Assembly: GCA_030674155.1 (NCBI GenBank)
Contig: CM060342.1
Span: 14,571,255 to 14,635,254 of the forward strand
Reading direction: 5' to 3'
Origin: Stramonita haemastoma
Taxonomy: Eukaryota; Mollusca; Gastropoda; Neogastropoda; Muricidae
Length of the DNA stretch: 64,000 nt
Made by a program: the position numbers and the translations under genes. The notes under the pieces were generated by a model. That model was not told the DNA's origin. It worked only from the letters and a program-made list of their open reading frames with translations, and did no database searches. Of the stretch, positions 1 through 9,774 are shown piece after piece; positions within the stretch are counted from its first letter, which is position 1; each line of letters starts with the position of its first letter.

Positions 1-1
1 A

Positions 2-255
2 TATGATATGTTTCAACGCCACGTAGCAAACGATCCATTGTGTGCTTGTGGCAATGCACAGGAGACAGCCGAACACTATTTTCTGAACTGTCCTAATTTT
101 GATCTAGTCCGTGCCAACACACTTGCTATGCTCCCCCCGAATATGTTATTTTGCAAATTCTTTTAACAGGCAGCCCTGAATTAAATATGAAGACAAACAT
201 TTTTATTGTTGAAGTTGTCCATCAATTTATATGTGATTCAAAACGATTTTTATAA
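2..255 (+). mobile_element. LINE fragment, C-terminal end of reverse-transcriptase ORF
   Basis: The translation shows a cysteine-histidine knuckle (CACGNAQETAEHYFLNC) followed by a PxF segment. This is the usual tail of non-LTR retrotransposon ORF2 proteins after the reverse transcriptase. The first frame stops at 164-166. A one-base shift near 157 opens a second frame that continues in LINE style (ILLTGSPELN) to a stop at 253-255. The element enters from outside the window and only its last part is here. The clade cannot be named from this fragment. Confidence 0.75.
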
Positions 256-1142
256 TACTTTTTGTCAAATGACAGTAACCAATTAAGGAAAGTCTCAGTA
301 CAGGTTTGGAGCACTTATTTAACTTTTATTTAACTTTCTTTGCTCTTCGCTAATGTCTGTATGATTGTTAAGAAAACATGCTACAGCTTCGAAAGGTGAA
401 TAGCAATTAACAAATTCTGATATAGTACACGATTTATTCGATAATTGTTATTGTTTATGTAGATTATAAACCTGATATCATCATAACTAACTTAAGAGTA
501 TTTTTGGCCTTGTAGATGGAATATTCATGGGTTGGTCTCTCACTCTCTCTATCCTTCTCCAGTTTTTATTGTTGTTTTGTGTTTTGTTTTTGTTTTCTTT
601 TTGAAATATATTCTATTCTCATTATCTTTATGTGCTTTATCTATAAATAGATATAATTCTTTGAGTTACTTTTTCTTCTTCTAGCAAAGATTGCATTTGA
701 GGTTGGTTTCTTTGTTTTTGTTGTTGTTTTGCACATTGCAGCCCAACGGCCGTCATTTTCATGTTAATTTTTATTGTTGAATTGAGCACACTATAAGCTA
801 CAAGCTTGTTGTTGCTATGGTTCCTGAATGCTGTTGTTTTCAATGTTTGTTAAAAAAAAAGATCTGAATAAAAATTATTTAAACCAAGTCAACAGTGTTG
901 GATATTTGAAGATTTTAGGTGACTATTTTGAACTTGAAGTGAATGGTTATGTGAGTTCAGTGGAACTGAATAAGGTGATTACAGCAAAAAGAATATTTTT
1001 GTATTGTTGATGTGTTTCTTATTTAGTATTGACAACTGTTGAATACTTAACATTTTTAGAGTTATGTCTAATCTGAAAAAAGCAGAAATTGATGCAAGTT
1101 ATACTGACACTCGTGGCAAGGAAAATTTTAGAAGAATTTTGT
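256..1142. other. AT-rich stretch without recognisable gene
   Basis: T-rich sequence with short open frames only, none with recognisable protein similarity. It may hold the missing 5' exon and promoter of MED31, but I could not identify a start codon followed by a suitable donor. Confidence 0.5.
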
Positions 1143-1480
1143 GGGAATGGGATAGCCTAGCGGTCAGAGTGAGTTGAGCTCATGATCTTATGCCCCAGAT
1201 TTGAATTACCACTGAGGAGATTTTTTCCCCTGGAGTTAACATCAGTACCAATTCCCCTTCCATGAAAATCCTTCAGACGAGACTCTAAATGAAGGTCCTG
1301 TGTGCAAATCCACACAGAAATTTTGTGCACACATTAAAACTTGTTCCGCCCTCTACAAGAGTAGGCCATTTCATGCTGGCAGGAATGGATGACAAAATTT
1401 TTTAAAGTACACATTAGTATTGTGTTTAGACATCATTCCCGAAGTTGGAATGGTTTTACCTTAAGTTAATGGTAGGTAAA
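1143..1480 (+). mobile_element. tRNA-derived SINE, family A
   Basis: It begins with a tRNA-like A box (GATAGCCTAGCGGTCAGAG) and continues with the segment shared by the copies at 12823, 58558, 61181 and 62294 (GGAGTTAACATCAG, then AGACGAGACT, then TAGGCCATT). It ends next to a CA microsatellite. Family identity rests on repeated occurrence within this window. The tRNA origin is inferred from the box A spacing and the weaker box B. Confidence 0.75.
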
Positions 1481-1551
1481 GAAACACGCATGCACGCACA
1501 CACGCACGCACGCAAGCACCCACGCACACACACACACACAGACACACACAC

Positions 1552-1617
<66 letters not shown>

Positions 1618-1630
1618 CACTCAAACACAC

Positions 1631-1680
<50 letters not shown>
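1481..1680. repeat. CA microsatellite
   Basis: Two long (CA)n blocks separated by short interruptions. Open frames here are repeat artefacts. Confidence 0.98.
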
Positions 1681-1681
<1 letters not shown>

Positions 1682-1897
1682 TAAGAAAAAAAAAAGATTT
1701 TGCATTCTTCTTTGTCATGTGCCCACTGGAAAGAACACTTAAAACAAACTAGTGAATGTCAGTTTTCATCCTGTTTTAGCGGTGAGTGTCTATAATTTTT
1801 TTTTTTCCTATATATTTTTCTTGTTGTTTTTTTCCCCCAGGATATTTTGCCATGTTTACAGTCTGTATTTCAACTGAGTTTGCTTTCTTGTGTTCAG

Positions 1898-1975
1898 ATG
1901 CTGAAGAACAGAAACACAGATTCCAAGTGGAGCTGGAGTTTGTACAATGCCTGGGAAATCCCAACTACCTCAACT
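1898..1975 (+). CDS. MED31: MED31, first visible coding exon (Mediator subunit 31)
   Basis: MED31 is a small, highly conserved subunit of the Mediator middle module, which links transcription factors to RNA polymerase II in the nucleus. The exon encodes the start of the conserved core (RFQVELEFVQCLGNPNYLN). A pyrimidine-rich tract ending TTCAG precedes it, and a consensus GTAAGT donor follows at 1976. It begins with two bases of a codon and ends with one, and that phase joins correctly to the next exon to give NYLNYLAQRG. The initiating methionine must lie in an upstream exon that I could not locate, so the N-terminus is missing. A minisatellite starts within a few bases of the donor. Confidence 0.95.
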
Positions 1976-1981
1976 GTAAGT

Positions 1982-2490
1982 GTTGACAGGGATAGGTAGA
2001 TCGATAAGATTGTTGACAGTGATAGGTCGATCGATAAGATTGTTGACAGTGATAGGTAGATCAATAAGATTGTTGACAGTGATAGGTAGATCAATAAGAT
2101 TGTTGACAATAATACAAAGATAAGATTGTTGACAATGATATTGATTGGCAGATAAGATTGTTGACAATGATATTGATAGGTAGATAAGATTGTTGACAAT
2201 GATAGAAAGATAAGATTGTTGACAATGATAGAAAGATAAGATTGTTGACAATGATAGGTAGATAAGATTGTGGACAATGATAGGTAGATAAGATTGTTGA
2301 CAATGATAAGTAGATAAGATTGTTGACAGTGATAGAAAGATAAGATTGTTGACAATGATATTGATAGGTAGAAAAGATTGTTGATAATGATAGGTAGATA
2401 AGATTGTTGACAATGGTAGAAGGATAAGATTGTTGACAATGATAGGTTGATAAGGTTGTTGACAATGATAAGTACATAAGGTTGTTTTTC
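1982..2490. repeat. Minisatellite of about 24-30 bp in MED31 intron
   Basis: About 19 imperfect units of the type TTGACAATGATAGGTAGATA with variable length. The first unit overlaps sequence just 3' of the MED31 splice donor, so the array seems to have grown out of the donor-proximal intron. Open frames on the minus strand (LST/QQSYL repeats) are artefacts of the array. Confidence 0.95.
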
Positions 2491-2504
2491 TGTAGAAAGA
2501 TGGT

Positions 2505-2712
2505 TGCACAGAGCACAGTGCCTACTGCAGCTGTAGTAAGTGTTCACAGTCAAAAGTATGAAAGTAGGTTGGTGTAAAGTGTACAGTTTCTGGGAAATTC
2601 CTATGACCTCACTCGTAAGTGTTTATAATATAAGAACAAAGTTCAAGCCATTTGTTTGCTGTATACAGTACAGTGCCTTGGAAATTCAAATTACTTCATC
2701 TTTAGTGTAAGT
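2505..2712 (+). pseudogene. Decayed copies of MED31 exon 3' end with splice donors
   Basis: Two segments resemble the 3' end of the exon at 1898-1975 plus its donor. One ends with GTAAGT at 2615-2620 and matches about 34 of 44 bases by eye. The other ends with GTAAGT at 2707-2712, matches about 26 of 33 exon bases, and still reads QCLGNSNY in the exon's frame. A third, weaker copy ends with GTAAGT at 2536-2541. They lie in the same intron, downstream of the minisatellite, and lack the exon's 5' part and acceptor. They look like old tandem duplicates of the exon border rather than functional exons. Confidence 0.7.
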
Positions 2713-3459
2713 ATTCAGAGTATTAATCTTTTTTCCTTTTTCTTTTTTTAGCATATATTGTACTTTATCAACAATATCTTAATTTAATTACTTCCTTATA
2801 TGTAATTTATACTCCAAATATTGCCAATTTTAGTTTTGCTCTTTTTTGTGAACTCTATTCCAGTCGTCTCAAAGTTAGTATTCTCAATATTGTCAAACTA
2901 TAAACTGTGCAGTACTTCAGAAATTTATCCCCAAAACGTCTTTTTTTTTTATTATTATTTTTTTTTTTATTGATGACAAACCTTAAAATGGCATAAGTAC
3001 TACATACCTATTTAGTATCATTCATTGGTAATGATGGTACCTATTGGTAATAATAATATATCATCACACCGCACATGTGTCCCTATTTTCATTCAGTCTC
3101 CTCCATCTCCATCACTATGTGTTATGTGTGTGAGTGTGTGTGTGTGGTGTGTTTGCATTTGCGTGAAATATATCATTTGTTGATTCATTTGTGAATGGTT
3201 GCATGCGTGTGACTGATTTGAATGCAAGCGCTTTGATTTGTTTGCATTACAAGATTTAGCGCTATATAAATTCTATGTATTATTATTATTATATAGAACT
3301 GAACAGCAAGTTACAATAGAGAAACCACAAATCATCTGATATATTTTTGAAGGAAGGAATAACATCATGAAAGTTTGTCTCTCTTTGCCTGTTTGTAAGA
3401 GGTATGATAAAGGAAAGTTTATGTACTTCTTTAGAAACTACTTTTTGTTCATTTCTGCT

Positions 3460-3505
<46 letters not shown>

Positions 3506-3963
3506 GCGTACATTTACAAGTGACAGTATCTTATTGTTTTAAAACAATATTGAAACTTGAAAAAATGATGAAATAGTGAAGGTTGTTCAACTGTTCAAAG
3601 GCAAAGTTTCAATGTACTGCTTGAGATCATGCTACTGGTTTGGTTAATACATAGTTATTAAGCTACTGCATAAAGCTTTTTGAATTTGCATGGAATTGTT
3701 ATTTTCATCAATTCTTTAAATTCTTTTTTTTTAAGGTACTATCTGACATGTATATTTTATGAATTTGCATGCTTTAAAACATACTATTGTGTCCACAAGA
3801 AATGATGACAAAACCAACCTGTGTGTGTGTGTGTGTGTGTGCATATGTATGTGTGTGTGTGTGTGTGTGTGTTTGTGCATGCGTGTGTGCGTGCATGCGT
3901 GCATGCATGCATGTGTAATGTGTTTGTGGTGTGTTGTGTCTGTGTGTGTTTTCTTTTTTTCAG
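2713..3963 (+). other. Remainder of MED31 intron, with TG repeats
   Basis: AT-rich intron sequence with TG microsatellites at about 3468-3502 and 3819-3933. It ends in a T-rich tract and CAG acceptor at 3961-3963. No gene is seen inside. Confidence 0.8.
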
Positions 3964-4060
3964 ACTTAGCCCAGCGAGGTTATTTCAAAGAACCGAACTT
4001 CATCAACTACCTCAAGTACCTACTGTACTGGAAGGACCCACAGTACGCCAAGTATCTGAA
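3964..4060 (+). CDS. MED31: MED31, middle coding exon
   Basis: It encodes LAQRGYFKEPNFINYLKY followed by LLYWKDPQYAKYL, the most conserved stretch of the family. The acceptor is CAG after a long T tract. The exon ends CTG AA with donor GTGAGT. The split lysine codon is completed by the first base of the exon at 4989, which gives AKYLKYPQCL as in animal MED31. Length and phase (97 bp, two bases in and two out) are consistent with both neighbours. Confidence 0.97.
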
Positions 4061-4099
4061 GTGAGTGCTGACTTTACATCTTATTCATTAACTAATACA

Positions 4100-4545
4100 G
4101 TTAGAGAGGTCTGGCCCTGGGGTCAGTGGCTAGATCTTTCTGTTTTCTTTTTTTTTTGGTTCCTTGGCCGGAGCTCAGAGGTTCACTAATGGTGAGATTT
4201 TGCATATATAAGCAACCGTTTTTGCCTACCATGAAGGTAGCCGCATTCTGACTTCGGGGATGTATGCTGGATATGTTCATGTTTCCGTAACTCTGAATGC
4301 TGACACGAATTATGGGATTTTTAACATACATAGTTGATCATTTGCAGGTGTATAAATTTTTCATAAAATGAATTAAGGCACTGGCATGTTTGCACTTGAA
4401 GTTGACCTGGGAGATCGTAAAAATTCTCACCCTGAATTTACCAGACGCCGCTGAGATTCGAACCCACAACTTTATAAATTAGACCCATGGAATTGAAGTT
4501 AAAGGGTCTGAACCACCTGGCTATAGTGTCTGTCACTGGATCTTA
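4100..4545 (-). mobile_element. tRNA-derived SINE (minus strand) in MED31 intron
   Basis: On the minus strand a box A-like segment (CTATAGCCAGGTGGTTC) lies near 4510-4530, and a box B-like segment (GGGTTCGAATCTC) near 4452-4464. A long body follows, including the reverse complement of CATTCTGACTTCGGGGATG. The distal part, with CACCATTAGTGAACCTC and CCAAGGAACC on the minus strand, is also found near 15790-15900, 27375-27465, 28376-28460, 30170-30250 and 62715-62810. It therefore belongs to a dispersed family, probably a conserved SINE core or tail. Confidence 0.7.
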
Positions 4546-4988
4546 TTCCAACAGATACAGTGGCCAGTGGCTAGTTACAGAAGAAGAAGAAAAACGTTTG
4601 GGGGAGGAAACCTTTTTTTAAGGTGAAACACGTTTCCAAAAGTGGCCAAAATCATGTTTTTTTAAGAATTAGAAATTGCTGGATACATTTATGAAGATTT
4701 CCCCGTGTGAATTTAAAGAATTCAGATCATAAAATATGTCTGTAGAAACAGATAAAAAAGGTTTAGGAGTTTGAAATATTTAGTTTTGGCGGCCATATTG
4801 GATTGTTTCCATGGCAGCAGTGCAGAAAACTTGAGTAATTCTTTGATTTTTATGCTTTACAAGTGATACCCTTTCAATACATGGCATAACTTTCAACATG
4901 GGCTTGTAAACGAAATTTCATCAGTTTCGACCCCCATGTCCCTCCTCCCACCTTAAAAACCAAAACCTTCATGTGCCTGTTGGCTCAG
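4546..4988 (+). other. End of MED31 intron, unassigned
   Basis: AT-rich intron sequence with no gene. It contains GGCGGCCATATTGGATTG and TTTCCATGG phrases reminiscent of the right part of the transposon at 12975-15666, so it may hold an old transposon relic. It ends with acceptor GGCTCAG at 4982-4988. Confidence 0.4.
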
Positions 4989-5202
4989 GTACCCACAATG
5001 CCTGCACATGTTGGACCTCCTGCAGTACGAGCATTTCCGCAAGGAGCTGGTCAGCGCCCCCTGTGCCAAGTTCATCGACGACCAGCAGCTGCTGCACTGG
5101 CAGCACTACCACCGCCGCCGCATCAGGCTGATCCAAGAACAGAACGACAAGATGCAGCCCCCTGCAGCCACCACACAGAACGCCAAACCCCCGTCCTCCT
5201 AG
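4989..5202 (+). CDS. MED31: MED31, terminal coding exon with stop codon
   Basis: It encodes YPQCLHMLDLLQYEHFRKEL, then the conserved CAKFIDDQQLLHWQHYHRRR, and a short glutamine/proline-rich tail (MQPPAATTQNAKPPSS) ending at TAG 5200-5202. The core matches animal MED31. The tail is lineage-variable in the family. The three visible exons give about 130 residues, close to the usual length of about 130 once a short N-terminal exon is added. The sequence encoding the tail is itself the seed of the downstream tandem array. Without transcript data the stop at 5200 is the natural end. Confidence 0.97.
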
Positions 5203-6600
5203 GACAAGAGGTGTGGGGAGGTGGGGGTGTTTGTGTGAGAGTGAAGGGAGTGAGAGAGAATGTGTGTTGGTATTGATTGTGTGGTTGTAGAGGTTTGTGT
5301 TTTGGGGTGGGGGGGGGTTTTGCAGCCCCCAGCCACCGCACAGAATGCTAAACCCCCGTCCTCCTAGGACAAGAGGTGAGGGGAGGGGGTGTTTGTGTGT
5401 GGGGTGTTTGTGTGTGAGTGAAGGGAGTGAGAGAGAGTGTGTGTTGGTATTGATTGTGTGGCTGTGGAGGTCATTTTTTGTTTTATGTTGGGTTTTTTGT
5501 TTGTTTGTTTCGCAGCCCCCAGCCACCACACAGAATGCCAAACCCCCGTCCTCCTAGGACAGGTGTGGGGGCTGTTTGTGTGAGTGAAGGGAGTGAGAGA
5601 GAGCATGTGTTGATATTGATTGTGTGGTTGTAGAGGTTGGGGTTTGTTTGGTTGGGGTTTTTTTGGGTTTTTTTCCCGGCCCCCAGCCACTGCACAGAAT
5701 GCTAAACCCCTGTGCTCGTAGGACAGAGGTGTGGGGATGTTTGTGTGAGAGTGAAGGGAGTGAGAGAGAGCGTGTGTTGATATTGATTGTGTGGCTGTGG
5801 AGGTAATTTTTTATATCTTTTTTATCTTTTTTTTTTTTGTTTTTTGCAGCCCCCAGCCACCGCACAGAACGCTAAACCCCTATCCTCCTAGGACAGAGGT
5901 GTGTGGGGGTGTTTGTGAGAGTGAAGGGAGTGAGAGAGAGCGTGTGTTGATATTGATTGTATGGCTGTGAAGATTGTTTTGTTTCTTGTCCCCCCCCTTT
6001 ACATGTCTGTGGATCAAAAATTTCTTCTTTTTTTTTTTTTTAACTATCGTGGAGTGAGAGACCATGTGTTGATATTGATTGTGTGGCTGTGGAGGTTGAT
6101 TTTTTTTTTTTTTTCAGACACCGCATAGAGCGCTAAACCCCGTGTTCGTAGGACAGAGGTGTGGGGGCTGTTTGTGTGAGAGTGAAGGGAGTGAGAGAGA
6201 ATGTGTGCTGATAATGTGTGTGTGTGGCTGTGGAGGTGGTTTTATTTCTTGTCCCCCCCCCCCTTTACTGGATCAGAATTTTTTAATAATTATTTTAACT
6301 GTCAGGGAGTGAGAAAACATGTGTTGATATTGATTGTGTGGCTGTGGAGGTCGGGGTTTTTTGGCTTTTTTTGGTTTTTTTTGCAGCCCCCAGCCACCAC
6401 ACAGAACGCTAAACCCCCATCCTTATGGGCAGAGGTGTGGGGGGTGTTTGTGTGAGTAAAGGGAGTGAGAGAGAGCGTGTGTTGATATTGTGTGTGTGGC
6501 TGTGGAGGTTGTTTTGTTTTTTGTCCCCCTCCCTTTTACTGCAGGTCTGTGGAATCGGAAATTTCATTTTGTTTGAACTGTCTTGTCTTATTATAGGACA
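5203..6600 (+). repeat. Tandem array carrying copies of the MED31 stop-codon end
   Basis: About six further units, spaced roughly 167-275 bp, each repeat the last MED31 codons plus downstream sequence (GGACAGAGGTGTGGGG, GTGAAGGGAGTGAGAGAG, TTGATATTGATTGTGTGG). Tail copies start near 5322, 5513, 5680, 5847, 6110 and 6383. The copies at 5322 and 5513 still read QPPATTQNAKPPSS and stop at the same TAG. The copies near 5513, 5847 and 6383 follow T-rich tracts ending in CAG, so they resemble 3' splice sites. The array probably lies in the MED31 3' UTR. Confidence 0.9.
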
Positions 6601-6894
6601 ATTATTCAATCCCGGTTCAGGACTAAGAGGGTTAAGGTAGAAGGCTTTTTATTAGAAAGCATGTCTCCCTTCTTCCACTGGCATGGTTGGTTGGTTTGTT
6701 TGTTTGTTTTGGGAGGAGTTGTGTTGTCAGGAACTCCAAACAAAATTCTGGTCTGGAAATGACAGAACTGTGTCACAGTGTGTGTTTTAAGTTTGTCTTG
6801 AGAAGTTTGTCGTTTGGTTGATTGGTTGGGGTTTCATTTGCTTATGGTTTTTTTTGTTTGTTTGTTTGTTGTTTTTTTAACTTATGATTGTGAC

Positions 6895-6900
6895 AATAAA
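6895..6900 (+). promoter_or_regulatory. Candidate MED31 polyadenylation signal
   Basis: This is the AATAAA hexamer that best fits a MED31 transcript end, about 1.7 kb after the stop codon and beyond the tail-repeat array. It is followed by a GT-rich stretch (GTGCTGTTTT). Placement is by sequence only. Confidence 0.45.
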
Positions 6901-7044
6901 TCATGTGCTGTTTTAAGACACACGTGTTCGAGATTTGATTGAATATTTTTTTTCAAAAAAGAAAAAAAAACAACAGCAACCCCCAAAACAAGTGATGTCT
7001 AGGATGAATCATTACATTTTTATTTCTTAAATTCTGCACATATG

Positions 7045-7463
7045 TGATGCTCCACCATGAAATGAGTTGCTTAGCACATAATCCACTTTTCCGCTAGGAG
7101 CCATTAAAGACAGGTGGGGGTGATGTTGTCGATTTTGAGATTCTGATTGATTATAAAACTATAGCACTTATTCTACCTTGAAATGAAATATCAAGGCATC
7201 ATTTTGTTTCCTTTTGTCTTTAAACATGCTTTGGAAATGGCGAAGCCCTCATTCTGACCACTTATTAGGATGCTAAACTGGTCAATTTCTCAATTTGACA
7301 TTTCTGCAGTCTATCATTTCAATTTGTAATAACTTTTGATAGAATTGTTCGATTTTCAGTCTGTTTTTTGAGTTGTATAGCCATTTCATTGCAAATTAAT
7401 AGCCTGTCAATAACTAAAAATTGACCTCAGGTGCAATGCGACTCCTTATGTGGTGGAGCGTCA
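7045..7463. mobile_element. MITE-like element, 419 bp
   Basis: The left end TGATGCTCCACCATGAAATG pairs with the inverted right end TGACGCTCCACCACATAAGG. About 20 of the first 26 bases match. TATG flanks both ends, a possible 4-bp target duplication or a TA-type duplication. It has no coding capacity. The superfamily is not assigned. Confidence 0.6.
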
Positions 7464-7497
7464 TATGTTTATGTATTTGTATACTGATCATTATTTT

Positions 7498-7508
7498 GAG
7501 AGAGAGAG

Positions 7509-7542
<34 letters not shown>
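7498..7542. repeat. GA/TG microsatellite
   Basis: A short (GA)n tract is followed by (TG)n. Confidence 0.95.
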
Positions 7543-7545
<3 letters not shown>

Positions 7546-7654
7546 TGAAAAGTGTTTATAAAAGGCTAGCAGTTGAAGGTCATAAGTTATCTTTGCAAAG
7601 AAAATGTCAAAGTCAAATAGTAAGAAAACAATGTCATTGTTTTATGGTCAGAGC

Positions 7655-8312
7655 ATAGAATTCTCCGCGTTTCCGCGGATTTCCGATTTTTTAAAACTGA
7701 TTTCCGCGGGGAAAAAAATGCTTTCCGCGGAAAAAAAAAATCTGGGGGGAAAAAAAAAACGAAACCAGATGAAATTCTCAAATGGTGCGAGTGTCGTCAA
7801 AGGGTTCAGTTCTCACTCACTAGACTCGGTAGGCCTAGCTAAATGGCTAGCATGTGCGGGAGAACGATCGTCGATCGGACTCAATGTCTATGATGATAGA
7901 GGATGCAAAAGCATGGAAATGGGAGTGGGTGGATGGTGAATTCAAGGCTGGGGATCGAAATGTGAGGATTGGCGAGCACATTGGCAAACTGGATGCTGCA
8001 GGCTAAGCGTTTTGCGAAGCTTGCCAGTGCGACATTCTCTATGCTAGCCAGGGCCGCAGAGCACTTGAAGACCATTAATTTCGCAAAAGGCAAAACACAA
8101 GGTGATCTACCCCATCCGCGGGAATACAACTCTTGCAGACTGACACAGATAAAAATACTGCTGTGGACAACACTCAGGATATCCAAGCAGGGAAGAAACA
8201 TACAGCTTCTTCAGAAAATGAGAAACAGATCAAGTGTACATGTATAAACAGGCAGACACAGGATAATCAGGCATGGTACATCTCCGCGAATTCGCGGAAA
8301 TCCGCGTAAAAG
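7655..8312 (+). pseudogene. Broken BED-like zinc-finger gene fragment flanked by CCGCGG-rich repeats
   Basis: From about 7900 one frame reads DAKAWKWEWVDGEFKAGD, then a linker, then AFCEACQCDILYASQGRRAL followed by EDH. This matches the layout of a WKWEW-type domain with a C-x2-C finger and a G-x3-AL-x2-H half-site, common in transposon-derived proteins of marine invertebrates. At least three in-frame stops (before AFCEAC, after EDH, and soon after) mark it as dead. CpG-rich repeats lie at both ends (7661-7740 and 8283-8310), including a perfect 16-bp palindrome at 8283-8298. The whole may be one decayed transposon. The family name is an inference. Confidence 0.5.
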
Positions 8313-8483
8313 AAAAAGAAAAAAAAAGAAAAGAAAAATAACGAAACCCACAGAGAACCAGTCAAATAATGCCCAGTACTTCCCTTCTCTTCTTTACATC
8401 ACCAGTCTACTAGGTAGGCCTATCTGTCGACAGAAGGGTGTCAGTTGCAGCTGTAAGCCTAAGGCAGAGGGGTGAAGAGGGAT

Positions 8484-8870
<387 letters not shown>

Positions 8871-9129
8871 TCTCTCTGTTTCTCTGTCTGTGTGTGTCTG
8901 CCCTTTCTTTCTCTTTCTTCCTCTATCTGCATTTGTGCACATTTGTCTAGAAATGTACTTATTTTTGCTATGTGATTACTTGAGTGTAGAACTTCCTTTA
9001 GATTGAAGAAATGACAGAAAAAGTCATACTTGGAGAGCTTAATTTAGGGCAGAAATTGCTTAGTGTGAAAACTGAAATTAGTTCAAGGAGAGGCCTTTAA
9101 ACAGGCTAGAATTGTCAAAAAACCTTCAG

Positions 9130-9212
9130 CTTCAGGGGGCGTTGCCCCCTGACCCCCACAAGGGGCTCTGCCCCTTGACCCCACAAGGGGGCAATGCCCC
9201 CTGGACCCCCAC
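9130..9212. repeat. GC-rich palindromic repeat, copy 1
   Basis: Three successive short hairpins of the type GGGGGCGTTGCCCCC, each separated by TGACCCC or TGGACCCC. The same architecture, with a related GAGAGGCCT lead-in, appears at 9688, and a shorter form near 25913. Confidence 0.8.
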
Positions 9213-9539
9213 TACATTTCAGGAAAAAGTGCTTTTCCTGCAGTACCATGCCTGGTTATCACTACAGACATGTGTCCCCCTTTTTTAATTCTGCAATTAG
9301 TTGCTGGATGTTTATGTCCTCATTTCTCTCACCCACTGTTTTTGTCTGTCTGTCTGTCTCTGTCTCTGTCTCTCTCACTCTCTCCATGTTTTCCATTAAC
9401 CATCATAGTTGTACACACAAACTTATGTTAGGGCTACCTAGAAGGGATCTTTTTAAAACAAGTTTGACATACTCTGGTGGTTCTTTATGGAAGGTCTAAA
9501 AGTCTGAGTCTGTGTCTGTCTCTGTGTGTGTCTCTCTCT

Positions 9540-9541
9540 CA

Positions 9542-9627
<86 letters not shown>
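9540..9627. repeat. CA microsatellite
   Basis: An essentially pure (CA)n tract after a CT-rich lead. Confidence 0.98.
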
Positions 9628-9628
<1 letters not shown>

Positions 9629-9687
9629 TGCTCAAAATGGTGCTGGAGAGGCCTCCAAATTGCCTTTAAAATGCTAAAATTCATTTT

Positions 9688-9774
9688 CGGCCGGGGGGCT
9701 TCGCCCCCCTGGACCCCCCAGCGGGGCTTTGCCCCTGCACCCCACCAGGGCCTAAGCGGCCCCTGGACCCCAGC
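9688..9774. repeat. GC-rich palindromic repeat, copy 2
   Basis: Successive hairpins GGGGGGCTTCGCCCCCC and GGGGCTTTGCCCC are followed by a longer GGGGCC-type inverted pair. It is related to copy 1 at 9130. Confidence 0.8.

Noticed and set aside
1894..2553. Minus-strand frame of about 219 codons with LST and QQSYL repeats
   Set aside because: Product of the minisatellite in the MED31 intron, open in several frames.
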